A DNA stretch of 64,000 nt from Tetraselmis striata (lineage: Eukaryota > Chlorophyta > Chlorodendrophyceae > Chlorodendrales > Chlorodendraceae), in the NCBI GenBank assembly GCA_006384855.1, contig VCJN01000108.1:124001-188000 (forward strand), written 5' to 3'. Both the position numbers and the translations under genes were made by a program. Positions within the stretch are counted from its first letter, which is position 1. Each line of letters starts with the position of its first letter. The notes under the pieces are model-generated. The model made no database searches. It was not told where the DNA came from and worked only from the letters and a program-made list of their open reading frames with translations. Positions 1-13,158 of the stretch are shown in pieces.

Positions 1-304
1 TTTCCGTTTCTCCGCGGCGCGCACTAGCGGGCGAGTATCGCTGATTTGTGAAGCGCATACGCCAAGCGCGGCCATGGGCTCGCGACGCAAGATAGCCGTA
101 ACATCACCTCGCATGTTCTCAGAGTAGAGCATCGAAATACCCTAGATAACCCGAGATATACACCGCATGCATGCGATGTAACGCATTTACATTGGCAAGA
201 TGTAGCATTTCACCAATGCTAGATGTAAATGTGTATATGTCCAGCATACGCCACCGCATTCATTGTGCGACTACTAGGGCCGGCTAGCTCGAGGGATGAT
301 GAGG

Positions 305-306
<2 letters not shown>

Positions 307-351
<45 letters not shown>

Positions 352-360
352 GTATGTATA
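307..360. repeat. (TA)n / (TATG)n microsatellite
   Basis: A pure TA dinucleotide tract of about 33 bases runs directly into several TATG units. It explains the Tyr/Ile-alternating open frames over it, which are not genes. Confidence 0.95.
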
Positions 361-2136
361 TGGCATATATGCCCACAAAGCAGGAATCGGTTTGGCGACA
401 TGTGGCGTGCAGCATTGCATGCGCACAGATTAAGACATACCCGTTCACTACTTTTGACTCGTGTATATATATGGCTGCTTGTATGTCTGCTCATGCTGCA
501 CACCCAAGGGCACAACAAAGGGTGAACTTTAGACACATGCAGCTACTACACCCCTCCATATAAGTCCCAGGCCCCTTTCTCGCCGAATCCGAGCTTACAA
601 ATAGTAGGGCAGCTGAATCTATGTTTTATGACCTGAAATCCTGGAATATTCCACATTAATGCTCAGCCTTTACCACCATAGGGTGTAAGCAACCCCTTTG
701 GCCCTACAAGTGCCCTACACGAGTGGCACTTGCGCCACACTTCGCGTTTCTAGTACCCCCACAACAACGGGGGTTGGTGCTCCGCACGTCCCGCCGCGCA
801 TGCATAGACCATTGCATGGCGGGATGGCCATGCATGTGTGGGCGAGGAAACAAGTCAGCAAAGAGGCTAGGGCATTTTTGCTTGGGGTGGGGCCATAGTG
901 GCGTGCGCCCGTGCACGATGCGGCGTGATACCATCGCCACTGCATTGCCGCCTAGTGGTGCAGCTCTCAAACTCGCGGTATCGCTCAGTACGTTGCGAAG
1001 AAACGTCAGAAAATTTTCATATAAATACCAATAAAAAACTACGCGAGCAAGACTACAAATTCCACGCCTGCAGCACGGTTGTCCGAGGCCATTTAGGCAC
1101 TTTTTCGAATTTTTTGAAACAATATGTCGAAATCTGACGTCCGTGTCACCGTGTGGTCAACATCTTGGCGTGAAACGACACGCCAAGGGGATCTCAAAAC
1201 CTGATACACGGTGGCGGGGACACTAGTCATACAAGTGTTGTATGTACTTGTGCACGGACTTCTCATACTTGGCACATACCCCCCTTGAGCGATCCCCACG
1301 GCCGCCATTCCGGATCCCCCCTTTCACAACATTATTTTCACCAGCATCGACGCATTAAGGTGCACGCCATTGCCGCCCACTGGGCTCACCATGGCGCGCT
1401 ATGAGCATGCATGCATGCGGCCATGCGCTGCTATAGAAAAGCTTTGGCCTACGGCAAAGAGGCCGCGAGAATCCTCTCCCGCCTGCGCGTGCAACGATCA
1501 CAGCCGCATTTTGTCCATGATCTACGTGCATGGACACGTAGGGCTTGGTCCAAGTCGTGAATGACCTAATTTCAATGCCCTACGTGTATGGTGGATAGTG
1601 ATAATAGTTACCAAGGCTGATGTGGTATGAGTACGGGGCTGTGGTGCCCCATGCCTATTTGTGCACACGAGTGGCGCAATTTGTGGTTTTGAAGCGCTAG
1701 CCCAGAAGCCTTGCTTTTGCATGAATGAAAGCGTCGACGGCAACGGTCCCCGCGTGGCAATATGGGATGTATCGCGCTATCGCGGCATTTCCCCCCAGCC
1801 GTACGTACGACCATGAGTAACCCGCATGCACGCACGCACGGCCTCAGTGCAGCCGCGCACGGGCATGTGAATCAATTTAGCAAACCCCATATTTATGTGG
1901 AAGGGTGTAGTAGAAAGCGGGCGAGGAAAGAAGAAACGCCGAGGAACTCGTCGCTACCCCATATCAAACAATTCATTGAACAGAACATAAGCGACTGTAA
2001 CGTCATTGTCAGGATCCCTCGCGGAATCCTATAAATCATCAGTACAATAAATCCGTAGCGGATAAGAGCAGCGCGAAGCCTCGTACACCAAACGTTTGTG
2101 CATTCTGCTCGCGTGTGGAGATACCAATACCGTACA

Positions 2137-2375
2137 TTCCCTTGTCCGCTCGGCGGTAGAGCGGTCGTCTCGTGTGCGAGAGACCCGGGTTCGATTCCTG
2201 GCCGATTTATTTCGGCAATATCGGCCCGGCGTGTCCCTGGTTTACTCGGTTGATGCATTAGCCCTTCGGAGTAAGGGATTACCGGTAATACGAGTACCAG
2301 CACCTCGAGGAATTGAAATGCTATTGCGGTCGAATTCCAGCAGGTTACCCGTCGCCGTACATTGCCGCGCACTTA
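2137..2375 (+). mobile_element. tRNA-derived SINE-like copy
   Basis: A RNA polymerase III B-box (GGTTCGATTCC, 2188-2198) lies in a T-arm-like hairpin. Upstream is a D-arm-like GCTC...GAGC stem (about 2148-2162) with A-box character. No 7-bp acceptor stem or regular 7-base anticodon loop can be formed, so this is not a working tRNA. A non-tRNA body follows to about 2375. The reverse strand reads RPGIEPGS, a translation often produced by tRNA-SINE B-boxes. Element ends were not located. Confidence 0.55.
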
Positions 2376-2737
2376 GCGCACTCAGAAGTGAATCCTACTA
2401 TTCATGAAGCTGCAGCTGTTAGTTAGCTGTTAGCAATTTAGCATAAGGATTACGTGGGCCTCCGGTTGGAAAGTGGACGACTGACAGCAAGCAGCAGGGG
2501 ACACGCGCCAACGACGACGGGACACTAGCCATCGAGACACCATCATTTGAGCACCGCCGAAAACGACTTGGCGCAGTCGCCGTTGACAAAGATTACCCGT
2601 AGCAGCTCCGACGTTGTGCAATTCACAATCTTTCCAGCCACTGCTTATCCGTTTCACGTAGGTCGGACCTTGCGGCGAGTACTACCATAGCACATATCCA
2701 CTGCTTCCATTCGCAGTCGCTTGCTGTTGCTGCCGAG

Positions 2738-5700
2738 ATGGGAATCTTCGGGAAGACCCAAGTTTCGGCTGATGAGTCGGCCGAAGCCCAGGAGCGGATA
2801 CCCGCACGCAGCGTCAAGGACATCCTTGTCGGCGACTATGACTACAGCTTCCTCTGCATGGTGAGCGGCCTTTCCGTGGAGGATGAGTGGAGGACCATTG
2901 AGCATCTGATGGCGCCGTCGCCCCCAGCGCCTCTGCGTCTATCGTCTCTGCGTGCGGTCGTAGCGTGCACCGTATACCTCAGGGTATGTTGAGACGAAAC
3001 AATAACGTCCTGACAGTTGTATATTTCCATCCAGTAACACACGGGCGGGTGTCGCCTGCAGCATGTCCCGATGTTTGTTATTGGATATTCGATTCGAAGG
3101 ATGTGGAGAAGGAAGGAGGCACAATAAGCACCCGCAGGTCTTCCCAAGGAACCGCAAACCCAGTATCTTCACCGACTGACCGCGAGCGGCCTATCGTGTG
3201 GCGTCACCGGGCGCAGTGAGTCCTCGGACGTGGTTCCGAATCAAAACGTGAGCTCGGATACATGAGCGGCGGTCAGGCTGCTCTTGGGTCGCCGACCACA
3301 ACTCGCTTAAACGCAGTATCGTCGCGCGACCACCACTGCCTCCCACTGCTTGATGATATCATCCATCGCGGAAGAAAGTTTCTGCCCGGGATCGTTCGTT
3401 CGGCACTTTGATTTACGCATGTGACGCCCTGCTGTCCGTGTCGTGTGTGGGAAATGTGACCGAAGGTCGCGGCCGCCATGCCAACTATCCGAGGTGCAAC
3501 CCTGCCTGAGCTTCCCACTGCGTCCCTTTATTGTCACGCGCGGCGATCAGCCGTCCTTCAACCCTTGGAGCAATAAGAAGGGCGCCACTCGGGAGCTGCC
3601 TTTCTACGCCCCCCAAGCGATGCTGCCCGTGCTTCTGTCGGTGGTGATGGGTTTCCAGCACTCGCTGTCCATGGTACGAGTGCCCTGTCGTACTCGTATA
3701 CCATCGTACTGGTATGTATAACATAACTGCGCACCCTCACCCTCAGCCGCTTGCCGAGAGCAGTAGGACTCGGCAGCACCTGGCCGCTGTGTATGAAATG
3801 CCATACTGGATTGTCGTATCATATCTGCTCTGAATGCACGTATCTCTCGACACACGACGACACTGAATACCCCCCCCCCCCCCCCCCCCCCTCCCCGGTT
3901 GCCGGGCCCCAGGTTGGCGGCATCATCACGCCCCCTATTCTCGTGGGAATTGCCGACCAGGTAAATATATCACCCTCCCTACGCGCCTCTGCGCGGCCTA
4001 TCGAAAGCGTACCTGCTGCAGTCGGCGTCTGGTCCGGTGGCAAAGTGTTATTGCTGAACGCGTCGACTGTTCTGTACCGACGGGCAGTCCGAAGGCAAAG
4101 TCTACCAGCAAGCGCTCTTCAGCTATATGGTCTCATCATCATCGGTATCTGCAGCATCCTACAGGTCGGCAGATTGCAACCTCTCTCCCATGCTGCCAAT
4201 TAGCCCCCCCCCCCCCCCCCCACCACACGCACACACGCACACGCGTCACACGCGAATGCCATTGAATCGGCATTATTAAGTTCTTTTGTTCAAATTCAGG
4301 TGGTGCGTGTCAATATCCCCTTTACCAAGTACTACGTTGACAGCGGCCTGCTATCGGTGATGGGCACCTCCTTCACCTTCCTGCCGATTGCACAGCGTGC
4401 GGTGGCTGCCCAGATGACAGATACCAATGACCCCAGGGACTTCCCAACTGCGTTTGGCTCCCTGCTGGGCGTCTCCATGATTGGCAGCTTCGTTGAGATG
4501 GGCATGAGCTTCATCCCTCCCCGGTATCTCCGCAAGATCTTCCCACCATGGATCTCCGGCCTGACCATCTTCCTCATTGGCGCTTCCCTGATCGGCTCCG
4601 GTGTGAAGGTACGGCGCCACTGCTGCCTGACCTCCTCCACCCTGGATGAGCATGCCACAATCGGCGGCATGCTGCCACTGCGCCATTCACCGGGCATGCT
4701 GACAAGTCCCATGCGCGTTCTGCAGGCCTGGGGCGGCGGCACCTTCTGCGCTGATAACCCCGCCTTTGGCTGCGGCGTCGGCGAATCCTCTCTCAAATAC
4801 GGCGCTGCCTCCTTCATCGGGCTCGGGTTCTTCGTTATGGTGATGACCATCGTGCTGGAGCTCTTCGGCTCCCCGTTCCTGCGCAGCTGCCAGGTGGCCA
4901 TCGCGCTGCTGCTGGGGTACCTTCTCGCTGCCACCACTACAGACTACAACGGCGACAAGTACGTCACCACCACAGGTATCGAGAACGCCCCTGCCGTCAC
5001 CTTCCTCTGGGTAAAGAGCTTTCCGATCGGCTTCTACGCACCGGCCCTCCTCCCCGTCCTCATTGGCTTTGTGGTCTCCGGTGTCGAGTCCATTGGCGAC
5101 CTGACCGCCAGTGGCGAGGCACTGGCTTGGACCCAGACTCGGAGGAACAGACCGTGGCGGTTCAGGTAACAGCATTTCTGGTTGACATGCTCATGTGACT
5201 TGCGTTGCTTCCTGATGCGATGGATAGGCTCCGCGAACAAGCATGAACGGGCATGTGTCGCCCTTGTGTGCGGCGCCATCAGGGTGGCCTGCTGGGCGAC
5301 TCGGTGAGCTCCTTCCTCGCCGCCCTCGCCTTCTCCATGCCCAACACCACCTTCTCCCAGAACAACGGCGTCATCTCCCTCACCCGCGTCGCCTCGCGGA
5401 TGGCCGGCATCGGCTGCGCTGTCTGGCTCATCATCTATGGCATCTTCGGCAAGGTCGGCGCGTTCTTCACCAGCATCCCACAGCCCGTGCTGGGCGGCAT
5501 GACCACCTTCTTGTTCGCCAACATCGCCGTGTCCGGCATCAAGGTATGCGCCACCGGCAGCGCTCCCTCGCACAGGCAGCGGATGGGCCATGGAGAACTG
5601 TTGTCCTGCGAGCAATGTGAAAGTGTGTAGCCAGGGAGCTGATGCCACGCGCGGCGGCTCTACAGGTCATCTGCTCCAGGCCTCTGACGCGCCGCATCCG

Positions 5701-6859
5701 CTTCATCCTGGCCATTTCCCTGTCCTTTGGCCTGGGCGTCACCATCTGGCCCGCCTGGACCAGCAACATGTTCGATTGCGCCGGCATCGACAATGATGGC
5801 CTGTCCGGCCTGTGCGAGGGCGCCAAGCTGACCGTGACCACAGGCACGTACCCAGCAGCACCTCTCTCATGGTCAAAACAAGTCGCCTCGCTCGTGAGGA
5901 GGCTGCCTGAGTGGTTTCAAACAATGCACGTGATATTTTCCTCTATATGTATGGGCAATACAAACTCAAACAATGTACTCAGTGCTTTCCTAGATCGATT
6001 CGCAAAACGATCAGATGTATCTGTCAGTTTTCTTTCAAACAAATCCAAATTATCGACACAGTATCTATCTCTACTATATTATATTCTATACTGCTATTTT
6101 ACTCTATTATATACGATATATATGCTGCTATTACATTACATTACGTTACATTCTATTCTATTCTATTCTATTCTATTCTATTCTATTCTATTCTATTCTA
6201 TTCTATTCTATTCTATTCTATTCTATTCTATTCTATTCTATTCTATTCTATTCTATTCTATTCTATTCTATTCTATTCTATTCTATTCTATTCTATTCTA
6301 TTCTATTCTATTCTATCCTATCCTATTCTATCCTATCCTATCCTATCCTATCCTATCCTATTATTTTCTATTCGATACTGCTATTACATGACATTATATT
6401 ATTTCGTATGTTATCATGTCCTATCCTATCCTAGCCTATCCTAGCCTATCCTATCTCATCCTATCCTATCCTATCTCATCCTATCCTATCCTATCCTATC
6501 CTATCCTATCCTATCCTATCCTATCCTATCCTATCCTATCCTAGCCTAGCCTAGCCTAGCCTATCCTATCCTATCCTATCCTATCCTATCCTATCCTGCT
6601 ATTACACTACACTATACCATATCATATTCGATTCTATTCCATTCTATCGTATCTGCCGAACTTGCATCCTAAGATTCCCTGCCATCTCTCCATTCTTCTA
6701 CGCAATCCTGTCGTCCTGACGCGGTGTGCCGGTGTGAATGCAGGGTATGCGGTAGGCTGCGTGAGCGCCCTCATCCTGCACGGTATCATCCCCGGGGATG
6801 TCGAGGCTAAGGAGGATGAGACGGATGAGGAGAAGGCCAAGATGGTGGATGCGCAGTAA
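2738..6859 (+). CDS. Purine (xanthine/urate) permease, NAT/NCS2 family, UapA-like
   Basis: Predicted plasma-membrane proton symporter for xanthine/uric acid. Exons by eye: 2738-2860, 3494-3673, 3913-3960, 4088-4164, 4300-4608, 4726-5165, 5283-5543, 5666-5843, 6744-6859 (stop TAA). The total is about 577 residues, close to fungal UapA. Family marks are GDYDYSFL near the N-terminus, GFQHSLSM then ITPP in the first helices, the VESIGDLTAS segment, and the NAT signature QNNGVISLTR in exon 7. That signature is the xanthine/urate-type form rather than the ascorbate or uracil form. Exons 4 and 6 each lack one base: the frame changes inside a TCA run near 4135 and near 5120, where homology continues in the next frame. 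This may be assembly error or a decaying gene. A shorter exon 4 (4123-4164) stays in frame but drops a conserved segment. The last intron starts with GC and carries a large pentamer satellite. Confidence 0.88.
6147..6600 (+). repeat. TTCTA / TCCTA pentanucleotide satellite in last permease intron
   Basis: About 170 bases of near-perfect TTCTA units (from about 6150) grade into TCCTA and TAGCC variants up to about 6600, interrupted by a short unique patch around 6363-6418. The array lies wholly inside the last intron of the permease and explains the long Ser/Ile/Leu/Phe/Tyr open frames over it. Confidence 0.95.
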
Positions 6860-8370
6860 GCGATAGATCCACCCAGACATGAACCCAAACAAGAGCAAGC
6901 ACTCCACAGGGACCGACCTAGTACAAATCGTTGCGCTTGTCACAATATATACCTCGGCTACTGCTTGGCAGTTCCTCAGCAACAAGATGCTGTTGGCGCT
7001 GTCAGCACAAAGAAGTGACGTACTATTCATAGCGGGAACATCCTCCTTTATATATATATTCATCGACTCCGTGTTCCTAATTTTCGTTGCAAGCCGGGAG
7101 GGGGGCGCATGTGATGGAAGATTTAGTAAAAATCAGCCGCCTCTCCTTCGCTAGCACCCTATCGCAACATGCATGCAAACGTGCATGCCTGCGATGAGCA
7201 CCACCCAGCTATCAACACCTACTTGTTGTGCAATCGCGGCCGAATGTGTTGTGCGGATCCGCCAGTGCCAATCACCCCCCCCCCCCCCCCCCCGGCCCAC
7301 CCTGGCGAATGCTAATGGCTGAGGAGTCTCTGAGCTTTACTCAAACTACTAGTAACACTTTCAAAACCTGGCGATGATTGACAAAGCAACCCTGCACGTC
7401 CATCTGTCAGCATGGCCATGGCCATGTCAGCATGGCAACCCTGCACGTCCATCTGCCAAGCTGGTTGCTTGCGCGTCATTCGGTTGCCTGTTTTGAGCAT
7501 GCTTGATATGAAGCTCATTTACTGCTCAGCATGCATATTGCATTTATAATAAGCCACTCCACTTCACCAGCGGCTGCATGGAGGACGGATTGTTCCACAA
7601 CAGCAACTCCATCCCGCACAGCAGCGACAACTCCCCAGTTTACACAGGGTTTTCCGCCACTACTGCGGGGACAGCTGCCACGAAACGACGAGGGGAGCGC
7701 CCGAGCTGTCGCGAGAAGTCCGCGAGCTCTCCACGCCCCCGCAAACGGACAATGCATACGGGCTCACGGGCCAATGGTCGTGCGCCCATCCGCGCGACGC
7801 TGCAGGCCATGCACCTCATTGCACACGGGCCGGAGGTCCTGACGCAGCACACCCAGGAGGATGCATACCGCAAGCACGGGCTTCTTCTCAAACACCACCC
7901 ACCATCCACCAACCCAGTCGCAGATATGGACTCCCTCCTGCGTTCCATCACACTGGGGCCGGTCCCCTCTTACCTCTGACCCCCGCAACCCACCGCTACC
8001 GGCACCCGGACCCGACCGCTCAGGGGGGGGGGGGGGGGGGGCGTGCCACCCGCAGCACCAAGCACGCTACCCCGGAGCCTACACAATCCCCTAGTGCGCC
8101 GCGAAATTTAAATTGAAATTGATCACATTATTGCCCCAATCACATTATTGCGCAGCATCTGTTGGTGCCGCGAGTCGCGGATTCAGCACGTTCCTTTCCT
8201 TGTTCTCTTGCACTGAGCTTGGATACCAATGCATTTACAGTCGCGACTAGATTCTATCTATCACTCTATATATATATACGTGCAGATACCTGTTCGGCTC
8301 ATAGCTAGCACTTCATGAGCTGCTCAGGAGCTCTCAATCAAACTTGCTGGCGCTATATTATACCCTACTA
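6860..8370. other. Intergenic between permease and receptor 3' ends
   Basis: Holds a poly(C) run near 7277-7294, a poly(G) run near 8023-8041 and a partly duplicated segment near 7380-7465 (the phrase CAACCCTGCACGTCCATCTG occurs twice). A 133-residue open frame at 7578-7979 (+) is rich in Ser/Arg/Pro and has no recognisable domain. I do not call it a gene. Confidence 0.5.
8235..8239 (-). terminator. Candidate polyadenylation signal TGTAA (receptor gene)
   Basis: TGTAA on the minus strand, about 130 bases downstream of the receptor stop codon at 8371-8373. TGTAA is the usual poly(A) signal of volvocine green algae. Assignment to this gene is inference from distance. Confidence 0.4.
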
Positions 8371-11300
8371 CTAAGATTGCAGCCGCGGCAGCTCCGCGTC
8401 GTCGCCCGCCTGTTCGTCCGAGACTTTCAGCGAGTCTACTCTGCCATACTCCACCCCATCCGCGGTGGACCGGAAGCTGTGGTGCCGCGATACCGCGCCC
8501 TTGATCCGGGTGAGCGAGGCGTGGAACAGCGACGAGCCAAAGCTGCCGCCTCGCTGCAGGGACGCGCCCACGCGCTCCCACACGGCGCTGCCGCGCCGCC
8601 TCGCCTCGTGCTCCAGCGTCACCTCCTCCAGCGCCGCCTCCTCCCACAGCCACCACTCGTTGCGCCGCATCACCCTGCTGACGCCACGCTTGCCGTAGAA
8701 TGTGGCCAGGCTCATGAGCGACACGCCGTCGCCGTGCGGGCGCGACACGTTCAAGCCGTGTTGCTCTCCCCACAGCAGCAGCGCCGAGACCACGTCCTCG
8801 TGCCCGCGCACGGTGGCCAGGTCGATGGGCACGCGGCCGGCGTTGTTCTTCGCCAGCGCCATCGAGTCCTCCATACCCGCGGCCAGGCTGGCGCGCAGCA
8901 GCGCCAGCACCGCCTCGCAGTGCCCCCGCATCGCGGCGTGGTGCAGCGCCGTGTTGCCCTGGTGGTCGTCCGCCCACAGGGCCGCCGGCCCCACCGCCCC
9001 CAGGAGCGCCTCCAGCACGCTCGAGTGCCCGAAGTGCGCCGCGACGTGCAGCGCCGAGCAGCCGTGGCCGTCGGTCTTGTTCGCCTGCAGCAGACCCGCG
9101 GCGGGTATCGTCGGCCCATCCAAGGCTGTTGACCTCGGCGCGGCCTCCGCCGTGGCGCCGTTGCCTGCGTCGCTGGCATCCGCGTCCCACGCGGGGTCGC
9201 AGCCTCCCAGGTTGTCGTCGGCTTGCGCGTGATCCAAAACCAGCTCCGCGGGCTGCACCGCCTCTAGCAGCGCCCGCACCGCCGGCAGGTGCCCGTGCGC
9301 GGCGGCGAGGTGCAGCGGGGTTTGGCCGCGGGTGTCGGAGAGGTTGAGGTTCACGGCGGCCTCAGGGCCGGGGGGGGGCGCCCAGCGCAGCAGCACGCGC
9401 ACCGCCGCGTGGTTCCCGGCGCGGCAGGCGGCGTGCAGCGGGCTGCGCCCGTTGGCGTCCCTCGCGTTGGCGTCACCCGGCGTGGCCGACAGCGCGGCGG
9501 CGACCTCGTCCGCGTCGCCTGTGGCCGCCGCGCGGTGCAGCGCGGTGGTGAGCGCTGCCGCCGAGGTCGCCGTGGCGCTGCTTCTGCCATCAGTCCTTTC
9601 GTAGCCGCCCGAGGGCTCGACCCCCGGTCGCAGCAGAGTCAGCCCGTGCCGAAGGTGACTGTACGCGGGGTGTGCGCCGTCGCGGTCGCCCGGCACAAAG
9701 GACGAAGGCGGCGTCGATACTTCCGAACAACGCGACAAGTAGCTGAGGCTGCTACCGTCCGTCCACGCGCGCCCGCTCTGCAGCCCGACGGTCGTCGATG
9801 TCATCTGGCGCTGCGGCTGGCGCGCGCGCTTGTCGACCGCCGGAGCCTGGGCCCGGGATTCCTGCTCGACGGCCGTCGAAGGGCGCAAATACTGCCACCG
9901 CCGCATGTTGCGGAAGATCGACCGGGAGCCGTTACGTTCGCACCATCCGCCGACGGCCACCAGCAGCAGCAGCATGCCCAGCCCGCCGCCCGCGATCCCA
10001 AATGTCGTGACGTCGTGCTTCGGCCTGCCGCCCTGGGCCGGTTGTCCCAGGATGTCCGCCATGCCGGGTCGGCGCGCGGGGACGTAGTCGAGCGCACGGG
10101 CGGGACCGGAGGGCGCGCGGCTAACCTGCAGAACGACGTAGTCGCCGTACGCGTCGGCCCGGCACAGCGCGTGGTGCCTGGCCACGCTGTAGGCACGGCC
10201 CCCCTGCTGCTCCTTCACCACCGTCACCACCCGCGCCGGCCCCATCACCACCAGCGCCATCGCGCCGTAATCCACCCGTGCGCAGAATTTGTTGTCCGCG
10301 CGCAGGTCACTCATGCCTGTCTGCAGGTCCAGCGGCAGCTGCGCCTCCAGCACAGGCAGCAGCGGCCCTCCGCCGCCACGGACGCTCAGTACCCCCGACG
10401 CGGTGTGCACAGTGTCGACGTCGGCCAAGGGGAAGGCGGTGCCGGAGGCGATGGCGGCCCGGAAGGCGGCGGTCCCCAACCCCAGCCGCAAGTAGGAGCT
10501 GTCGGCGACGAAGGTGATGCTCACGGCGGTGACGGAGGGCGTGCAGGCGTCGTCGGTGTAGTTGAAGGCGGTATTATTGCAGCCGAGGCCAGTGAAGGCC
10601 CGCAAAGTGGCAAGGGCCGCACTCGGCCGATGGGCGACGCCAGCACTGTCGTCCGTGCCGGCGAGTCCCAACAGCCGACGATGGCGACCCCACAGCCCGC
10701 CGGACGACGTCAGCTCGTCGCTGTCGTCCGAGCCGCCGCCCCCCTCGGCCAGCTGAAGCGGCTCCTCGAGCAGCCCGCCGCCGACGCCGTTATACAGCAG
10801 CATGCGCAGGTCCTCCGTGCCCGTCGTTGTTGGGCTGTCCGACAGCGGCATCGCCTCTAGCTGCGCCGACGACGTCCAGGCCAGCGCATACGTGAGCTGC
10901 CGCAGTGCCGCCTCGCCGCCCTCGTCAGGGCCGAGACTGCCCGCGGTGCCGCCCACCGACACCACCACGGCGGATAGCGCGCCCAACACATCACTTGACA
11001 GTGCCGACACCATCGCCGGGTCGCCGTTTGACGCGCCCATCATGCCCGCCGCCGCGCCTGCAGCGATGGCAAGTTGCATGCCAGCCAGCGCCGGCGCCTC
11101 CTCGGGGGCGGTGGCCAGCGCCAGCTGCCGGAGCACCGACATGCAGGTGCTCAGTTCGGCGCTTGTCGCACCCGGCGCAGTCGCGATGTCGAGCACCGCG
11201 CCCAGGACCGCCTCCTTCGACAGGGCCGCCGAGCCCTGGGCGCTCTGCTCGGCATCATCGCTCGCCGCCGCAATGTGCTCGGCCGCGATAGTCGCCGTCT

Positions 11301-11709
11301 GCAGCCGGAGCCTGGGCGTTTGCAGCGCGGTGGCTAGCACGGCAGGCGTGAATATGGTGTAGTGTGGCGGGCGGACCACCGCCACGTCACGCTGCGTGCA
11401 CGCTTGCGACGTGACCACCTCGACACCCGGGAGCACTCTCACGGCGCACAGCTGCACGGTGGTCAAGTTCCCGTTGGCCGGGTCCCCGGGCGGCAGCGAC
11501 GTCAGCTGAAACTCCAGGGTCGCCAGCAGCCCTGACGCCCAGGTCACTCCGCCATCTGCGCAGCCATACTCGGCGCACACCCCGTAGCGGTAGCGCAGCT
11601 CCGGGTCGGGCGTCTCGCCGGCATTAGCGGCGCCGGACTCGCTAGCCCATGCGTACGCAGACGCTCGGAACGTGGTCTCGCCCCCTGACCAGCCAGAGCT
11701 GGGGCTCAC
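8371..11709 (-). other. Last receptor exon: REJ-like end, TM helix, ankyrin repeats
   Basis: A 3.3-kb uninterrupted exon. Its N-terminal part continues the REJ-like ectodomain (an LEFQLTSLPPGD strand, scattered Cys, NNT/NYT glycosylation sites). A hydrophobic helix follows (TTFGIAGGGLGMLLLLVAVG, about 9,960-10,010), with a basic stretch after it, placing the C-terminus in the cytoplasm. The tail holds about five to six ankyrin units with GRSPLHAACRAG, GQTPLHLAAAHG, GCSALHVAAHFG and GNTALHHAAMRG, then a degenerate unit and a Ser-rich end. Confidence 0.88.
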
Positions 11710-13108
11710 CTGCGCAACCCCCGCGCAAGAACGGTCAGTTCTCGGCGGTGGCGACGGAACGAGTAAATCGAAGCGCTATACACCGGGCTTTGTTATAATC
11801 CTTGTACTCCAAATATACGTTTGGATATGTTGCGGGTCGGAACGACGTCCGTGATGGCAAACGTCGGAACGACATCCACGATGGCAAAACCAACCTCGAA
11901 GCAAGCCCCGTCCGGGTCGGTGCAGCGCGGCGCCGTGTCCACAGCGATCGTGCGCTCCAACACCGCCACCGCCACCGCCACCGCCGTGGTGCTGTCCACC
12001 AGCCGCGCCTGGAACGAGTGGCTGCGCGCCAGCTGAAGCGCAGCGGGCGACAAGACGAGGCGCCACCCGTCGGCGCCCGGGACGGCATACTCGTCGGGAA
12101 ACGGCAGGCTGGCGTCTCCCCAGCTCCACTGCACCTCCACATCCTGCTCGGAAACGCCCTCGGGGGCGATGACCTGCATTATTGCCATAATAATTGTCAG
12201 CTCGCGCTCGCTACGAGTAGCGGCGCCCATCATACATCAGCCAACGTTGTATATACCTACCCGTATATATCTGTTATACTCGTACATTTTTTAACAGGTC
12301 CAGGTACCCCGTATGCATATAGAGATATCAACATACTATTAATGAAACATTATTAAATGCCTAATACACAGATGAACAGTCCATGTCAGTGAAAAAGAAT
12401 GCGATTGTGCACTGTCAGCTGCCAAGGAGGGGTAGCGCCGTATGAAGGCACCAAAAGCCCGTGATTCCGACCGCGCCGCATACCTGCAGTTCCAGGTACT
12501 GCTCCGGGTTGACTCGGCGCTCCGGGTGCAAGCAGGCGGCGCCAACACAGCCCACTCGTATGTCGCCCTCCGGCGGCGCCGCCGCCACCTCCACAGTACG
12601 CAATGCCACCGCAGACTGCCCCCCTTCACGGATGGTCACCTGCCACGGAGCAGTAACACGTACAGCCGCTCAGGTGGCGCACACTCTCACACCCCCAGCG
12701 CTAGATGGGGTGACTGTTGCCGGACAACCTTCCATTGCTGAAGACTCTGCTGGGATACACGGGGAAGGCAGACACCATGGCCCAGACTGATATGCTTTGA
12801 ACCGCAAACCGATCTGGGTGGAATGGCCTAGCAGCCCATGCAAAAGCTCACACTCACCAGTGTACTCATGTGCAGAATCATACATACATACATGGAAGAA
12901 GCCGAGTGGCCGGGTTTCCCACTGGGACTGTTTCCTACTGACCTTGCTAGAGAAACAAAGAAAACTTCTGCCCTGGAATCCGCAAAAAGCACCTCCGCCA
13001 CTTGGTCGATAAAATGCGTACTACAAGCGGACGTAATGTACATGCATGATTTCGCATAGTTACTGTCACGCAGACCCCGGAATGTATGCTCACATTCCAT
13101 ACATACAT

Positions 13109-13158
<50 letters not shown>

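Larger units (their letters stand above)
1..2737. other. Intergenic, no gene recognised
   Basis: I see no conserved coding frame here on either strand. It holds a short AT microsatellite near 307-360 and one tRNA-derived SINE-like copy near 2140-2375. Short open frames in this stretch have no recognisable domain, splice pattern or codon bias. Confidence 0.6.

Noticed and set aside
2147-2205. A functional tRNA gene
   Set aside because: D-arm and T-arm-like parts exist, but no acceptor stem pairs and no 5-bp anticodon stem with a 7-base loop can be drawn.
5642-6444. Long Ile/Leu/Phe/Ser/Tyr-repeat proteins on the plus strand
   Set aside because: They are translations of the TTCTA satellite in all three frames and lie in the last permease intron.
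6150-6600. CRISPR-like array
   Set aside because: Uninterrupted 5-bp tandem units with no spacers, in a eukaryotic intron.
7578-7979. 133-residue open frame as a gene
   Set aside because: Low-complexity Ser/Arg/Pro composition, no domain, no splice partner.
9289-10860. 523-residue plus-strand frame opposite the receptor
   Set aside because: An antisense shadow of a GC-rich exon; it has no domain, while the minus strand has ankyrin repeats and a TM helix.
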